Below, piece by piece: positions 17,242-26,974 of a stretch of 64,000 nt of DNA. Made by a program: the position numbers and the translations under genes. Source of the stretch: Paenibacillus hunanensis (GTDB lineage: Bacteria; Bacillota; Bacilli; Paenibacillales; Paenibacillaceae); the NCBI RefSeq assembly GCF_014645615.1, contig NZ_BMMB01000006.1, forward strand, positions 248,001 to 312,000. Direction: 5' to 3'. Positions within the stretch are counted from its first letter, which is position 1, and each line of letters starts with the position of its first letter. The notes beneath the pieces were generated by a model. That model worked only from the letters and a program-made list of their open reading frames with translations, was not told the DNA's origin and ran no database searches.

Positions 17242-19500
17242 TTAATTGCTCGTACTTGCATGATTGCGAAGTGCATCATATTCATTGCGCTTGAGTGGCT
17301 GTACACGATACGGGTCTTTATACAGACCGATTTCAGTAATAACGCGATTGAGTGAAGGGAACTTCTTCAGAATCGCATTATTATTGGTACGCAGATCCAG
17401 ATTGCTGTAATTGTAAAAGCCTGCTGCCTGGATCGTTTTGATCGTCGTATTGCCTGTAGCAGACGTGTCGCCCTTTTTCGGTAGAGCGATCGTCGCTTGT
17501 CCGATAATCACATTATTATTAAGCTTGCTGCCGTTAGGGTATTGTGGCTTCCAGCCAGCACTTAGCACATGACTCCATAGATTGCCGGTTAAGCCATATT
17601 GCTTGGCAAGCTGTTCTCCATACGTTTTCCATGCACCGGACATCGGGTTCAGAGCGCGTAGACGCTTGGCGTATTCGCTGTTTAGCCCGTAGTTCAGCGA
17701 GCTGGAGCGATCGTTAATTTCCATCGTACCGATATTAATGAGCAGATTGCCTGTGGCCACATTATGATGCCCATTTTCGATAATAAAAGCGCGCTTCGTA
17801 TCCTGAATAATATTGTTCTGATACGTATTGCCGCTACTACCGCCATCGGCGTAAAAGCCGTTTGAGCGCTGATTGTGGTGAATCAGATTGTAGCGCAGTA
17901 CATTGCCATATGAGCCCCAATCCTGTGCAGTATAAAAGGCTCCGGTATCCCCTTCGACCAGCCCGGTATTATGCACTTCATTGTATTCAAACAGCAGCTT
18001 ATTGCTAAATGTATATCGAATCGCATCCTTTGGTACATCATGCAGCAGATTATGATCGATTCGCATGCCAACCGATTCGCGAATGATCAACGGCTCCAGA
18101 TGGATAAGGATGCCTGTATTATAGATATGATTATTCGTAATCCGGGTGTTGGATGATTCCAGCTTCGCGCGATTGCCCGCATTACTTACACTGATGCCAA
18201 AGCTACCGGTATCATAAATATCATTACTTTGAATCATATTTTGCGAGCCACCGATATCGGTAATGCCGCCATTACTCACATTACGTATCGTCAATCCAGC
18301 AAGTGTAATATGATTGGTGTTTTGCATGGTGATGCCATTGCCCATCCCATTTTTAAATTCAAAGCCAATCAGCTTCATGTAAGAGGCACCGTTAATTCGC
18401 ACGATTGGATCGGTATTGTCAGCGATCACGGTTTGCGACTGATTTAATGGGCGAGAAGGGTAGTAATACAGCTTGCCATCCTTGAAGTCGAGCGCCCATT
18501 CCCCCGGCTGATCAATCTCCTCCAGTAGATTCAATAGTCTCCATTCTTCACTACCATCTCCAACACGATACGGATTATGGTTCGTCGCATCTTCAGCAAA
18601 GGCACTGAATTTGGATCCGATCCCGCCTTTTGGTGTTTTGGATAGCTCGATCGAGCGCGAGGCGGCTTGAATCTGCTGAATACGAATCGTCACCGGACTC
18701 CATACAGTACGCCAGAAGCCCTGCAAATACACATCATGCCCGCTTTTGATCGCCTGTTCCCAGCGCATCATTCGGCTGGCAGCACCTGTGTTTTGGCTTT
18801 GCTTCGGATCATAGAAGAAGGAGCGTGCATTCAAAATGCCGGATGCGACCGCCCAGCCGGGTCGTGTACCCTGGCTCGCATCATCGCGATTCGGCCATTG
18901 CGAGATCGGCTGCATCGTATCATTCACAATCAGCTGTAAAATGCCCCACTGCTCGGTAAACGAATCACCGCCAGTAAAGCCGTTAATATTGCGGAAGCCG
19001 AGCTTGCGCACATCCAGCTCTACAAGCTGATCCGGCTTAATCGCGGGATTCACACGACTGCGTGCCTGTGCATCGAGTGGCTGCCAATCGGCTGGATTGA
19101 CCGTTTTTCCGTTGGTCAGACTGACCTTTTCACCTGAAAACGAGCGATAGATGATGGGTGAGCTGGCTGTGCCGGAATCTGCTGCTGTCCATTCCAGCGT
19201 AGAGGCAAGAGTGTATTCGCCACCTTTGACCCAGACCGTAATCCCACCCTGAGGCAGAGGACGCTGTAGCTCACGAATATAATCACGTGCTGCTTCAATC
19301 GTCGTAAACGGGTGCTGCTTGCTGCCATTTTGCCCATTTGCAGTAGCGGCACCATCCACGTATACATTGACTGGCGTTTGCGGATCAGGGCCGCTATCGA
19401 GTGAGCCGAGTCGACTATCCGACCATCCAAAACGCCAGAGTGGAAATGTCAGCAACAGAACCAGACCGGCTGCCAGTAGGATATAGCGAATATTTTTCAC
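17242..19500 (-). CDS. Right-handed parallel beta-helix protein, GH141-like (paralog 2)
   Basis: A 752-residue protein, closely parallel to its two neighbours throughout. The N-terminus MKNIRYILLAAGLVLLLTFP is one hydrophobic helix without an obvious cleavage site, so it may be membrane-anchored instead of released. Shared landmarks are NVYVDGAATANG, GGITVWVKGGEYTL, QPISQWPNRDD, IDQPGEWALDFKDGKLYYYP and GDTGAFYTAQDW. The central beta-helix spans about residues 350-620. The start is a GTG, and the nearest good ribosome site (GGGAGG) is 13 bases away, so the start is less certain. Its own terminator means it is probably transcribed separately from paralog 1. The substrate is unknown. Confidence 0.83.
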   Translation of the reverse strand: MKNIRYILLAAGLVLLLTFPLWRFGWSDSRLGSLDSGPDPQTPVNVYVDGAATANGQNGSKQHPFTTIEAARDYIRELQRPLPQGGITVWVKGGEYTLASTLEWTAADSGTASSPIIYRSFSGEKVSLTNGKTVNPADWQPLDAQARSRVNPAIKPDQLVELDVRKLGFRNINGFTGGDSFTEQWGILQLIVNDTMQPISQWPNRDDASQGTRPGWAVASGILNARSFFYDPKQSQNTGAASRMMRWEQAIKSGHDVYLQGFWRTVWSPVTIRIQQIQAASRSIELSKTPKGGIGSKFSAFAEDATNHNPYRVGDGSEEWRLLNLLEEIDQPGEWALDFKDGKLYYYPSRPLNQSQTVIADNTDPIVRINGASYMKLIGFEFKNGMGNGITMQNTNHITLAGLTIRNVSNGGITDIGGSQNMIQSNDIYDTGSFGISVSNAGNRAKLESSNTRITNNHIYNTGILIHLEPLIIRESVGMRIDHNLLHDVPKDAIRYTFSNKLLFEYNEVHNTGLVEGDTGAFYTAQDWGSYGNVLRYNLIHHNQRSNGFYADGGSSGNTYQNNIIQDTKRAFIIENGHHNVATGNLLINIGTMEINDRSSSLNYGLNSEYAKRLRALNPMSGAWKTYGEQLAKQYGLTGNLWSHVLSAGWKPQYPNGSKLNNNVIIGQATIALPKKGDTSATGNTTIKTIQAAGFYNYSNLDLRTNNNAILKKFPSLNRVITEIGLYKDPYRVQPLKRNEYDALRNHASTSN

Positions 19501-19603
19501 CTCTAATGCCTGACCTCCCTACATCGTTGTGTACATCCAGTATAGGAAGGACGAAGTAGAAGTGTCAATTTTATGGAAATGAAAAAGAATAGAAAGGGTA
19601 AGC

Positions 19604-19647
19604 AAAAAAACAGCACTATCCGGCAGAGATTGCCTGAATAGTGCTGT
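19604..19647 (-). terminator. Terminator of beta-helix gene 3
   Basis: The arms ACAGCACTAT and ATAGTGCTGT are followed by seven T's on the minus strand. It lies about 180 bases past the gene's stop. Confidence 0.88.
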
Positions 19648-19750
19648 AAAGATGCGTCAATCGGGGTGAAAAGGAGAAAAGGGTGGGTGTTCTTCATTGC
19701 GTTGTGGCTATTATGCGAAGATAGCAATTCATGGTCATTATCATCCCAAA

Positions 19751-19795
19751 TCAAGGTATCTGAAATCAAGGTGTCAAAAACCAAAGTGCCTGAAA
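19751..19795. repeat. Three degenerate 15-bp tandem repeats
   Basis: TCAAGGTATCTGAAA, TCAAGGTGTCAAAAA and CCAAAGTGCCTGAAA follow one another in the short spacer between beta-helix genes 3 and 2. Confidence 0.65.
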
Positions 19796-19828
19796 TCAAC
19801 GCAGAGGGTGCAACTGCTACAGCATGGA

Positions 19829-22138
19829 TTAGTGGTTAGTCAAGCCGCCAGTTTCAGCACGAGTGACGACACGAATACGATAAGCATCCTGCTGTAGACC
19901 GATTTGTGGGAAGATACTATTCAGATTCGGAAAGCTAGCAAGAATCTGAGCGTTGTTTGTACGCATATCCATTTTGTTGTAGTTGTAGAAGCTAGCTGCT
20001 GTCACACTATCCAGCACCGTATTATTGCTAACGGTATAGTTACCGTATTTAGGCTTGATAATAGTGCCTACCTGAACGAGTGCATTGTTCATAATCGCAG
20101 AGCCGTTAGAATATTCAGGGCGCCAGTTCGGATCAAGAATATCCGACCACAGATTATCGGTGTAGCCATATTTCGCTTTCAGCGTGGCTGCATAAGCAAG
20201 CCATGCGCCAGACGTTAGATTTTTGGAGCGAAGTGTATCGGCAAAGGTGCTATCTACGCCGTAGCTTTTGGAAACAGCGAGCGATTGATCCTTCGTGTCA
20301 CTACGGTTTTCGATCCGTACGCTGTTGGAAGCGACAACGACGTTATTTTTAGCGATATTATGGTGTCCATTGAGCTGTAAGGCACGATCAGAACCTTGAA
20401 TAATATTGTTGTAGTAGTTATCGCCTGCATCACTGCCATCAGCATAGAAGCCATTGGAGCGACGGTTGTGGTGAATGAAGTTGTAGCGTAGATCATTACC
20501 ATAGGAAGACCAGTCCTGTGCGGTATAGAAGGCACCGGTATCGGTTTCTTCCAGGGCGGTATTGTGTACCTCGTTAAATTCAAATGTTAGATTGTTATTG
20601 CGTTCATAACGAATAGCATCGCGCGGTACGTCATGAATGAGGTTGTGATCGACCCATACGCCAACCGAATCACGAATAACGATTCCTGCCAGATGGGCAT
20701 GCTCGCCAATATTATGAATATGGTTATTCGTAATACGTGTATTGGCACTGGTCAGTGTATCGCGGTCGCCTTGATTACCAATACTAATACCGAAGCCGCC
20801 TGTATCGTAAATATCATTACTTTTGATCATATTAGAGTAGCCACCTGTGTCGATAATACCGCCGTTTCCTACATTGAGTACGGTATTGCCAGCAATCGTA
20901 ATATGGTGACTATTTTGCATGTCGATCCCGTTACCCATACTGTCTTCCACCTGGAAGCCGAAGAACGAGATATACGAAGCGTTCGTCAATTTCACAACAG
21001 CACTTGTTTTGTCAGCAATCTCGACATCCTTATCCATCATGCCATTTCCACTTTTAGGGTAGTAATAGATTTTACCGTCCTTAAAATCAAGTGCCCATTC
21101 GCCAGGCTGATCGATCTCGTCCAGCATATTCAGTGCGCGCCATTCTTCTTTACCACTACCGACGCGATAAACCGGATTGGAGCCGATGATCTGCTTGCTG
21201 AACTTGTCACCCATGCCGCCGGAAGGCATATCAAGCAACGTAATGCTGTTACTACCTGTATTGATACTCTGCACCTTGCTCATGACAGGTGCCCAGGCGG
21301 TTCTCCAGAAACCTTGTAAATACAGATCATGGCCGTCAGCGATGCTTTTCTGCCAGCGCTGAGCACGATTCGTACCGTCTGCATTCAGTGCATCTGCTGT
21401 ATCACCATCAGCGGGTATGCCGCCTGTACCATAATAGAAGGAACTTGCATCCGCCGAGCCGTTGGCAGTTGTCCAGCCTGTACGGTTATTACCAGCTGTT
21501 TCATCTGCATTCGGCCATTGAGACACCGGCTGACGCTCGTGATCGACGATCAGATCGATAATCCCCCATTTATCTGAAAAGGAAGTACCACCTGGATACT
21601 CGTTAATATTGCTCAAGCCGAGTGCTTTAGCATCCAGCTCTACCAGATTGGAAGCACTGACTTTAGGATTTACACGTTTTTGAGCGTCCGCGCTTAGCGG
21701 CTGCCACAGGGACGGGTCAACACTGACACCGTTGGAGAGAATAACCTTTTCCCCTGGATACGTACGGTAGACGATCGTTTTGCCGGCAGAACCAGAATCA
21801 GAAGCATTCAGCTCAAAAGTATAAGGGAACTTGTACGTTCCTGCTTTGACCCAGACGGTAATTCCGCCTGTTGGTAAGGCTCCATTTTTAGCGCGAATGG
21901 CATCACGTACCTGAGTCATTGTTTTGTAAGGTGCATCTTTGGAACCATCGCCGCCCGTGGCAACAGAACCGTCAACATACAGGTTGAGTCCTGTATTGGT
22001 AGTAGGACCGCTGCTAAGTGTAGTTACGACACTGCCATCGGCAAGCTTATCTGCCTTTGCAGGAGCAGGTGACCATATGCCTCCGGTCACGAGCAAGCTT
22101 GCCACGGCAAGCGCCATGACTGATTTTTTTACGAACAT
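19829..22138 (-). CDS. Secreted right-handed parallel beta-helix protein, GH141-like (paralog 3)
   Basis: A 769-residue exported protein. The signal peptide (residues 1 to about 33, ending SPAPAKA before DKLAD) is typical. It has the same architecture as paralogs 1 and 2: an N-terminal module with GGITVWVKAGTYKF and QPVSQWPN, a middle segment IDQPGEWALDFKDGKIYYYP, and a beta-helix with DTGAFYTAQDW. The link between the modules is short (context GGMGDKFSKQIIGSNPVYRVG), which shows that the long insertion in paralog 1 is extra. AAAGGGAG lies eight bases before the ATG at 22138. It is probably the first-transcribed member of a tandem duplication. No cell-wall anchor motif is seen. Confidence 0.85.
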   Translation of the reverse strand: MFVKKSVMALAVASLLVTGGIWSPAPAKADKLADGSVVTTLSSGPTTNTGLNLYVDGSVATGGDGSKDAPYKTMTQVRDAIRAKNGALPTGGITVWVKAGTYKFPYTFELNASDSGSAGKTIVYRTYPGEKVILSNGVSVDPSLWQPLSADAQKRVNPKVSASNLVELDAKALGLSNINEYPGGTSFSDKWGIIDLIVDHERQPVSQWPNADETAGNNRTGWTTANGSADASSFYYGTGGIPADGDTADALNADGTNRAQRWQKSIADGHDLYLQGFWRTAWAPVMSKVQSINTGSNSITLLDMPSGGMGDKFSKQIIGSNPVYRVGSGKEEWRALNMLDEIDQPGEWALDFKDGKIYYYPKSGNGMMDKDVEIADKTSAVVKLTNASYISFFGFQVEDSMGNGIDMQNSHHITIAGNTVLNVGNGGIIDTGGYSNMIKSNDIYDTGGFGISIGNQGDRDTLTSANTRITNNHIHNIGEHAHLAGIVIRDSVGVWVDHNLIHDVPRDAIRYERNNNLTFEFNEVHNTALEETDTGAFYTAQDWSSYGNDLRYNFIHHNRRSNGFYADGSDAGDNYYNNIIQGSDRALQLNGHHNIAKNNVVVASNSVRIENRSDTKDQSLAVSKSYGVDSTFADTLRSKNLTSGAWLAYAATLKAKYGYTDNLWSDILDPNWRPEYSNGSAIMNNALVQVGTIIKPKYGNYTVSNNTVLDSVTAASFYNYNKMDMRTNNAQILASFPNLNSIFPQIGLQQDAYRIRVVTRAETGGLTNH

Positions 22139-23225
22139 TATAAATACTCCCTTTCTAATGGTCATTTCTTACACACTGTATGGGTTAGTTCGATGCATCT
22201 CCGTTTACTATTGAAATGAGTAGTCTTTATGTGCTAGTTATTTTGTCGGATAGTTTGATGAAATTATTAATATTTATAGATAAAAATGGGTAATTAAAAA
22301 CAAAAAACGACGATTTTCGCACGATTTCATACAAAAAGTTAAGAAAGTATAAAGAATGAATCCTGGAACGGCTAAATGACGAGTCATAATTAGCTGGAAT
22401 AGAAGGAAAATCGAGGAGAGAGGAACAAATAGCGGATATATGAGTATAAAGATATAGATGGTATCGATGATGCAGGAGAAAGTAGAGCTTCTGCTGGTAT
22501 ATAAAAGTTACGACTGCCCGTTCACAAAGGATACGGGCAGCGCGAGACTGAAGACTGACAGGGCTGCAAAATGAAAATAACGCGGAGAAAGCAAGAGCAA
22601 GCTGTTAATGAATAACGACTCGCGGAGGTGGCTGCACCCGAGTAGAAAGATCATGGATTGAAGGAATAATGGAGGTAAGATAAGGAGCAGTGCTTGCTGG
22701 TCATAAGTGTTAATGAATTATTTTCTCTGGGGACATGATTCAGTATAGTACAGCCACAAGCAGGATGTAATCGCCAAAAATTCTTATTTGCAATATCAAT
22801 ATTAGAGTTAATTAATGTAAAAATAGGTAATGTTATAGCCCGTACTTCCTATTGCTACAATCGTTGATGTAGTGAGGCTATGGATACATGCAGGAACGAT
22901 ATATTATTCATTAGTAAAGATGATATTGTGTATCGGTTATGATAAAATGAACCACTCTGTACTGTAGCAGAGCTACCAGACGAGCAAGGTATGGAGAAAA
23001 GGTTACAATTTTTTAAAAAAATGTTCGGTTTGCCCCGGTATGACGGGATTGAAGCAGGCAACTGACGGGTTATACATTAATAACACACTGCTCATCAGTA
23101 ACATTTTGTAGCGGAATGAATTAGGGTATGCTGGTAGCTGGGCTAGCGAGGGATATAAAAAAAAAGCGACCTTACCGCTCGCTGTATACTATACAGAGAA
23201 CGATATAGGCCGCAGGTCGTGCTAC
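22139..23225. other. 1.1-kb non-coding stretch
   Basis: No convincing gene on either strand. The right end holds the terminator of the peptidase gene. Near 22514-22540 there is a perfect 8-bp hairpin (CTGCCCGT/ACGGGCAG) without a T-run. The left 200 bases should contain the promoter of beta-helix gene 3. The rest (about 22.55-23.15 kb) is unexplained and AT-rich in parts. Confidence 0.6.
23157..23183 (-). terminator. Probable terminator of the M42 peptidase gene
   Basis: The short arms AGCGA and TCGCT are followed on the minus strand by a run of nine T's. The stem is short but the T-run is long, about 45 bases past the stop. Confidence 0.5.
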
Positions 23226-24299
23226 TCAGGCACGCTCGATCAGCGTGCGATACGTCGAAGCATTCATGCCCTTGACGAGCTTGATCAGCAGCTCCTTAGC
23301 TGCATCATAATCGTCCGTATGAATGATCGAAGAGGAGGTATGGATGTATCTGCCGCAAATGCCGATAACACTGGAAGGAATTCCGATTCCACTCAGGTGT
23401 ACGGCGCCGGCATCTGTACCGCCTTGAGAAATGTAATATTGTACCGGAATCTTGTTGGTGCTGGCGGTATCCTGAATGTATTCAACCATGCCGCGATGAG
23501 TGAACATTGTTGGATCATAGATACGCAATAGTGCTCCTTTACCGATGTGACCGAATGCATTACGATCACCTGTCATGTCGTTAGCTGCACTACAATCCAG
23601 ACCGAAGAAGATATCTGGCTGAATGAGCTGTGTTGCTGTACGTGCTCCACGCAAGCCCAGTTCCTCCTGAACGGTAGCGCCAGAATAGACGGTGCCTCCC
23701 AGTGGCTGCTTGTGCAGTGCCTCCAGCAGCTCTATGGCAAGACCAACACCATAGCGATTGTCCCAGGCTTTGGCCATAATCTTTTTCGGATTCGCCATCG
23801 GTGTGAATTCGCACACCGGTACGATTTGAAGACCTGTACGAATGCCCATCGCTTCTGCTTCAGCACGATCATCAGCACCGATATCGATGTACATGTTACG
23901 AATATCGACTGCTTTGCTGCGTTCTTCCTGACTCAGCAAATGAACAGGCGTTGAGCCGACTACCCCTGTAATTGTTCCTTGATCGGTAACAATATGGAGC
24001 CTCTGTGCCAGCACAACCTGGTTAGACCAGCCACCGAGTGGCTGAAAGCGTACAAGCCCCTGATCCGTAATGCCTGACACCATAAAGCCAACTTCATCAA
24101 AGTGTCCGGCAACCATGATTTTCGGACCTGCCTCATCACCACGAATCACACCAAACAGGCTTCCGAGCCGATCCTGTACAAACTCGCTCGTATACGCCGA
24201 CATTTTCTCTTTGACCAGCTCGCGAAGCTCGCGCTCAAAGCCAGATACAGCAGGAAATTCGGTTAATTGCTTAAATAGCTCAAGAGTTTGTTCATTCAT
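23226..24299 (-). CDS. M42-family metallopeptidase (glutamyl/deblocking aminopeptidase)
   Basis: A 357-residue cytoplasmic aminopeptidase of the M42 family, usually a large oligomer that trims peptides. Binuclear-metal motifs are visible: GHFDEVGF (His ligand), AWDNRYG (bridging Asp), VQEELGLRGA (catalytic Glu pair), FGLDCSAAND and a C-terminal SQGGTDAGAVHLSG (His in GHIHTS-type context nearby). AAGGAG lies 11 bases before the ATG at 24299; the upstream in-frame extension of 20 residues has no ribosome site and is not family-like. It stands alone between its terminator and the divergent moxR operon. Confidence 0.93.
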   Translation of the reverse strand: MNEQTLELFKQLTEFPAVSGFERELRELVKEKMSAYTSEFVQDRLGSLFGVIRGDEAGPKIMVAGHFDEVGFMVSGITDQGLVRFQPLGGWSNQVVLAQRLHIVTDQGTITGVVGSTPVHLLSQEERSKAVDIRNMYIDIGADDRAEAEAMGIRTGLQIVPVCEFTPMANPKKIMAKAWDNRYGVGLAIELLEALHKQPLGGTVYSGATVQEELGLRGARTATQLIQPDIFFGLDCSAANDMTGDRNAFGHIGKGALLRIYDPTMFTHRGMVEYIQDTASTNKIPVQYYISQGGTDAGAVHLSGIGIPSSVIGICGRYIHTSSSIIHTDDYDAAKELLIKLVKGMNASTYRTLIERA

Positions 24300-24455
24300 A
24301 AGAAAGCATGCTCCTTTATCGTAAAATAACTTATCATAGTATGCCCCGACTGCTCGCAAAAGTCCACTATTTGACCACTGTTCAGATCAAAGAGTGCCCA
24401 ATCATCCTACGATAAATCATAGCTTATTATGTAACTGTGCCTGTTTCATGTAAAA

Positions 24456-24484
24456 GTGACTCTGTTGTACGGTTCATGTACAAT
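24456..24484 (+). promoter_or_regulatory. Candidate promoter with embedded palindrome before moxR
   Basis: GTGACT (24456-24461) and TACAAT (24479-24484) are 17 bases apart. The inverted repeat TTGTAC...GTACAA (24465-24483) fills the spacer and overlaps the -10, as expected of a repressor site. The leader to moxR would then be about 260 bases and has no structure I recognise. Confidence 0.4.
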
Positions 24485-24750
24485 AACAGAAGCGGCTGCC
24501 ACGGCTAGACTTTATAGAAGCAGCGTCGTATAGCTGCACAGTGCTCTATAAGAATTAGCGTGAGACAGGACATCAAAGCAGGCAAAGGATGCGCTAGCGA
24601 ATGATCCAAAAGGGAGCAATCCTTCGTATCCTGTGTTAAAATCAGCACACGCTTTGCAAGCGGAACCTCCAGATGGTAGCGAACCGCAAGCCGCACGAGC
24701 GGCCATAACGACAATGGAAAGACGAACCCGAGGTAGGAGGTTTTTTATAT

Positions 24751-25710
24751 ATGCCAGTACGTAAAGAATCCATGCAAATTATCGCAGATATCCGATCCAA
24801 TCTGGAATCCTGCATTCTTGGAAAATCCTTTGAGATCGAGCTGCTGCTCACCGCGTTGCTCGCGGGTGGTCATGTCCTGATCGAGGATGTGCCCGGAACC
24901 GGTAAAACACAAATGATCAAAGCACTTGCCAAATCAATGAGCGGTCAATATCGCCGGATTCAATGTAATCCCGATTTGCTGCCAAGTGATATTACAGGTG
25001 TATCGATCTTTCATCCGAAGGATGAGCAATTTTATTTCCGTCCAGGGCCAGTAATGACGAATATCTTGCTTGCAGACGAGATCAACCGTGCTACGACCAA
25101 GACGCAATCGGCATTGCTGGAAGTGATGGAGGAGCGCAATGTGACGGTCGATGGCGAGACACATCCACTGCCCCATCCATTTATGCTGTGTGCTACACAG
25201 AACCCGATTGATTTTGAAGGCACCTATATGCTGCCAGAAGCGCAGCTGGATCGTTTTATGATGAAGATTACGATCGGCTATCCAGACGAGCAGACGGAGA
25301 AGAATCTGCTACGTCAGCAGGGAACGACTGGACAACCGGTAGAACGCTTAACCCCGGTGACTGATATGCAAAGCATCGCTGATATTCAGCAGGAGATTCG
25401 CTCCGTGCATATGGATGAATCGGTTAGCGATTATCTGGTCAGTATTATTCGCGCTACACGCGATCATCGCTCGGTGCTGCTCGGAGCAAGTCCGCGTGCT
25501 ACGCTGTCATTTATGATGGCGGTGAAGGCATACGCGCTCATTCATGAGCGTGATTATGTGTTGCCGGATGATGTGAAGCGTCTAGCGCCGTATACGATTG
25601 CGCACCGCATACTGGCACGTCCAGAAGCACGTATGGAGCGCATGAGTGCAGAGCGAATCATGCAGCAGATTTTGGAGCAGGTTACCGCGCCGGTATCCAT
25701 AGGACAATAA
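24751..25710 (+). CDS. MoxR-family AAA+ ATPase
   Basis: A 319-residue chaperone-like ATPase. Walker A is in EDVPGTGKTQM (residues 42-52), Walker B in LLADEINRA, sensor 1 in LCATQNPIDFEG, and an arginine-rich sensor 2 region lies near ASPRATL. MoxR proteins are usually encoded with DUF58 and transglutaminase-like partners, and both follow here, so they probably act together at the membrane in maturation of other proteins. AGGAGG lies ten bases before the ATG. It is the first gene of a three-gene operon with spacings of 4 and -4 bases. Confidence 0.93.
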   Translation: MPVRKESMQIIADIRSNLESCILGKSFEIELLLTALLAGGHVLIEDVPGTGKTQMIKALAKSMSGQYRRIQCNPDLLPSDITGVSIFHPKDEQFYFRPGPVMTNILLADEINRATTKTQSALLEVMEERNVTVDGETHPLPHPFMLCATQNPIDFEGTYMLPEAQLDRFMMKITIGYPDEQTEKNLLRQQGTTGQPVERLTPVTDMQSIADIQQEIRSVHMDESVSDYLVSIIRATRDHRSVLLGASPRATLSFMMAVKAYALIHERDYVLPDDVKRLAPYTIAHRILARPEARMERMSAERIMQQILEQVTAPVSIGQ

Positions 25711-25714
25711 CATT

Positions 25715-26974
25715 ATGAGAGCCTTATTTTCGTACTTGCGGCTGAATATGAAGTTGCAGCGTCAGCCCTCCAAGCTGTGGCTCGTGCTCATCGTCTGGTT
25801 AGGTTGCCTGTTCTATGTACTGTTTCAGGGTGGGAAAACATCGGTCATGCTGTTTTCCATGGTTACGCTTCTGGCAATTTACTTGATCATCGGTGGCTTC
25901 CGCGGCGTTGGACGTGCTCGTGGAAGCCGGAAGCTGTCTATTGAAGGCGATGAGGGCAGCGCGATTCATGCTGGTGATCAGGTGCAGGTGAAGCTAAATG
26001 TCACGATTCCAGGCTTTTTGCCACTGCCGTATGTGATTGTACGGGAGACGCTGAAGCGACATAACGGCGAATCATGGTCTTTTGAAGAAAGTTTAATGCC
26101 GAGCATGCGCGGACGTGGAGAGCTGTTATTCCAGACTCCACCGCTGGAGCGCGGACGGTATCGCTTCTATAGTACAGAATGTATTAGTGAGGATATTTTT
26201 GGACTGCTAGAAAATCGCGGTACATTCAGTGCACCCGGTGAATTCATGGTGCTACCGCGTACGATATTTATTCCGTACTGGGAAATGGGCTCGCGTCATT
26301 CCAGACTCGGCGGTCAGCAGACATCTCAGATGCTGTCGCGTCCAGAAACGAATCAGATTAACGGTGTGCGTGACTATGTGTACGGTGATCGCATCTCACG
26401 GATTCACTGGAATGCAACCGCCCGTACCGGTGTATGGAAGTCGAAGGAATTCGAGCACGAATCCCTGCCGAAAACGATTCTTGTACTTGATGCTACGGCT
26501 GCCCATTACGAATCAATGGAGCATTTTGAGCTAGCCGTGTCGGTCACAGCCTCGATGCTGGAGTACGGTATTCGTGAGCGAATGGGCATGGGACTATTCA
26601 CGATTGGGGCGCGTACGGAAGCTTTTGTACCGTCTGATCTGTCTAGCGAATGGCATCGTATGCAGCTTCATCTGGTCGACATTATGGCAGATGGACAGGA
26701 TGGACTGTTAAAAGGCTTGGAGCAAGGGGCACGTAGTTTCCCTTCAGGCTCGCTGTTTGTGCTGATCAGCCCGCTGAGCGGAGAAAAGGCATGGGAAGTA
26801 TTCCAGTTTGCACGGATGCGGCAGATGCTGCCGGTTCAGCTGTTGATTGAAGATCAGCAGCAGGAGCATCTTTCCCAGCATTGGACGCTCGATTCCAGTG
26901 CACGGGGTGCGGTCTGTTATCCGCTCAGTCAGCTTGATCAGCTGCCGACTGTATTAGGGGGGAGAGCCCAATGA
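25715..26974 (+). CDS. DUF58 membrane-anchored protein
   Basis: A 419-residue protein with two N-terminal transmembrane helices (about residues 22-62), an immunoglobulin-like region and a DUF58 domain around residues 190-240 (context GVRDYVYGDRISRIHWNATAR). The C-terminal half resembles a von Willebrand A fold (ILVLDATAAHYES, with a hydrophobic strand and an Asp). DUF58 proteins work with MoxR ATPases. The start is four bases after the moxR stop and its end overlaps the next gene by four bases, so translation is coupled. The function is not established beyond this association. Confidence 0.9.
   Translation: MRALFSYLRLNMKLQRQPSKLWLVLIVWLGCLFYVLFQGGKTSVMLFSMVTLLAIYLIIGGFRGVGRARGSRKLSIEGDEGSAIHAGDQVQVKLNVTIPGFLPLPYVIVRETLKRHNGESWSFEESLMPSMRGRGELLFQTPPLERGRYRFYSTECISEDIFGLLENRGTFSAPGEFMVLPRTIFIPYWEMGSRHSRLGGQQTSQMLSRPETNQINGVRDYVYGDRISRIHWNATARTGVWKSKEFEHESLPKTILVLDATAAHYESMEHFELAVSVTASMLEYGIRERMGMGLFTIGARTEAFVPSDLSSEWHRMQLHLVDIMADGQDGLLKGLEQGARSFPSGSLFVLISPLSGEKAWEVFQFARMRQMLPVQLLIEDQQQEHLSQHWTLDSSARGAVCYPLSQLDQLPTVLGGRAQ

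Noticed and set aside
22514..22540. Hairpin CTGCCCGT/ACGGGCAG as a terminator
   Set aside because: No T-run follows on either strand and no gene ends near it.
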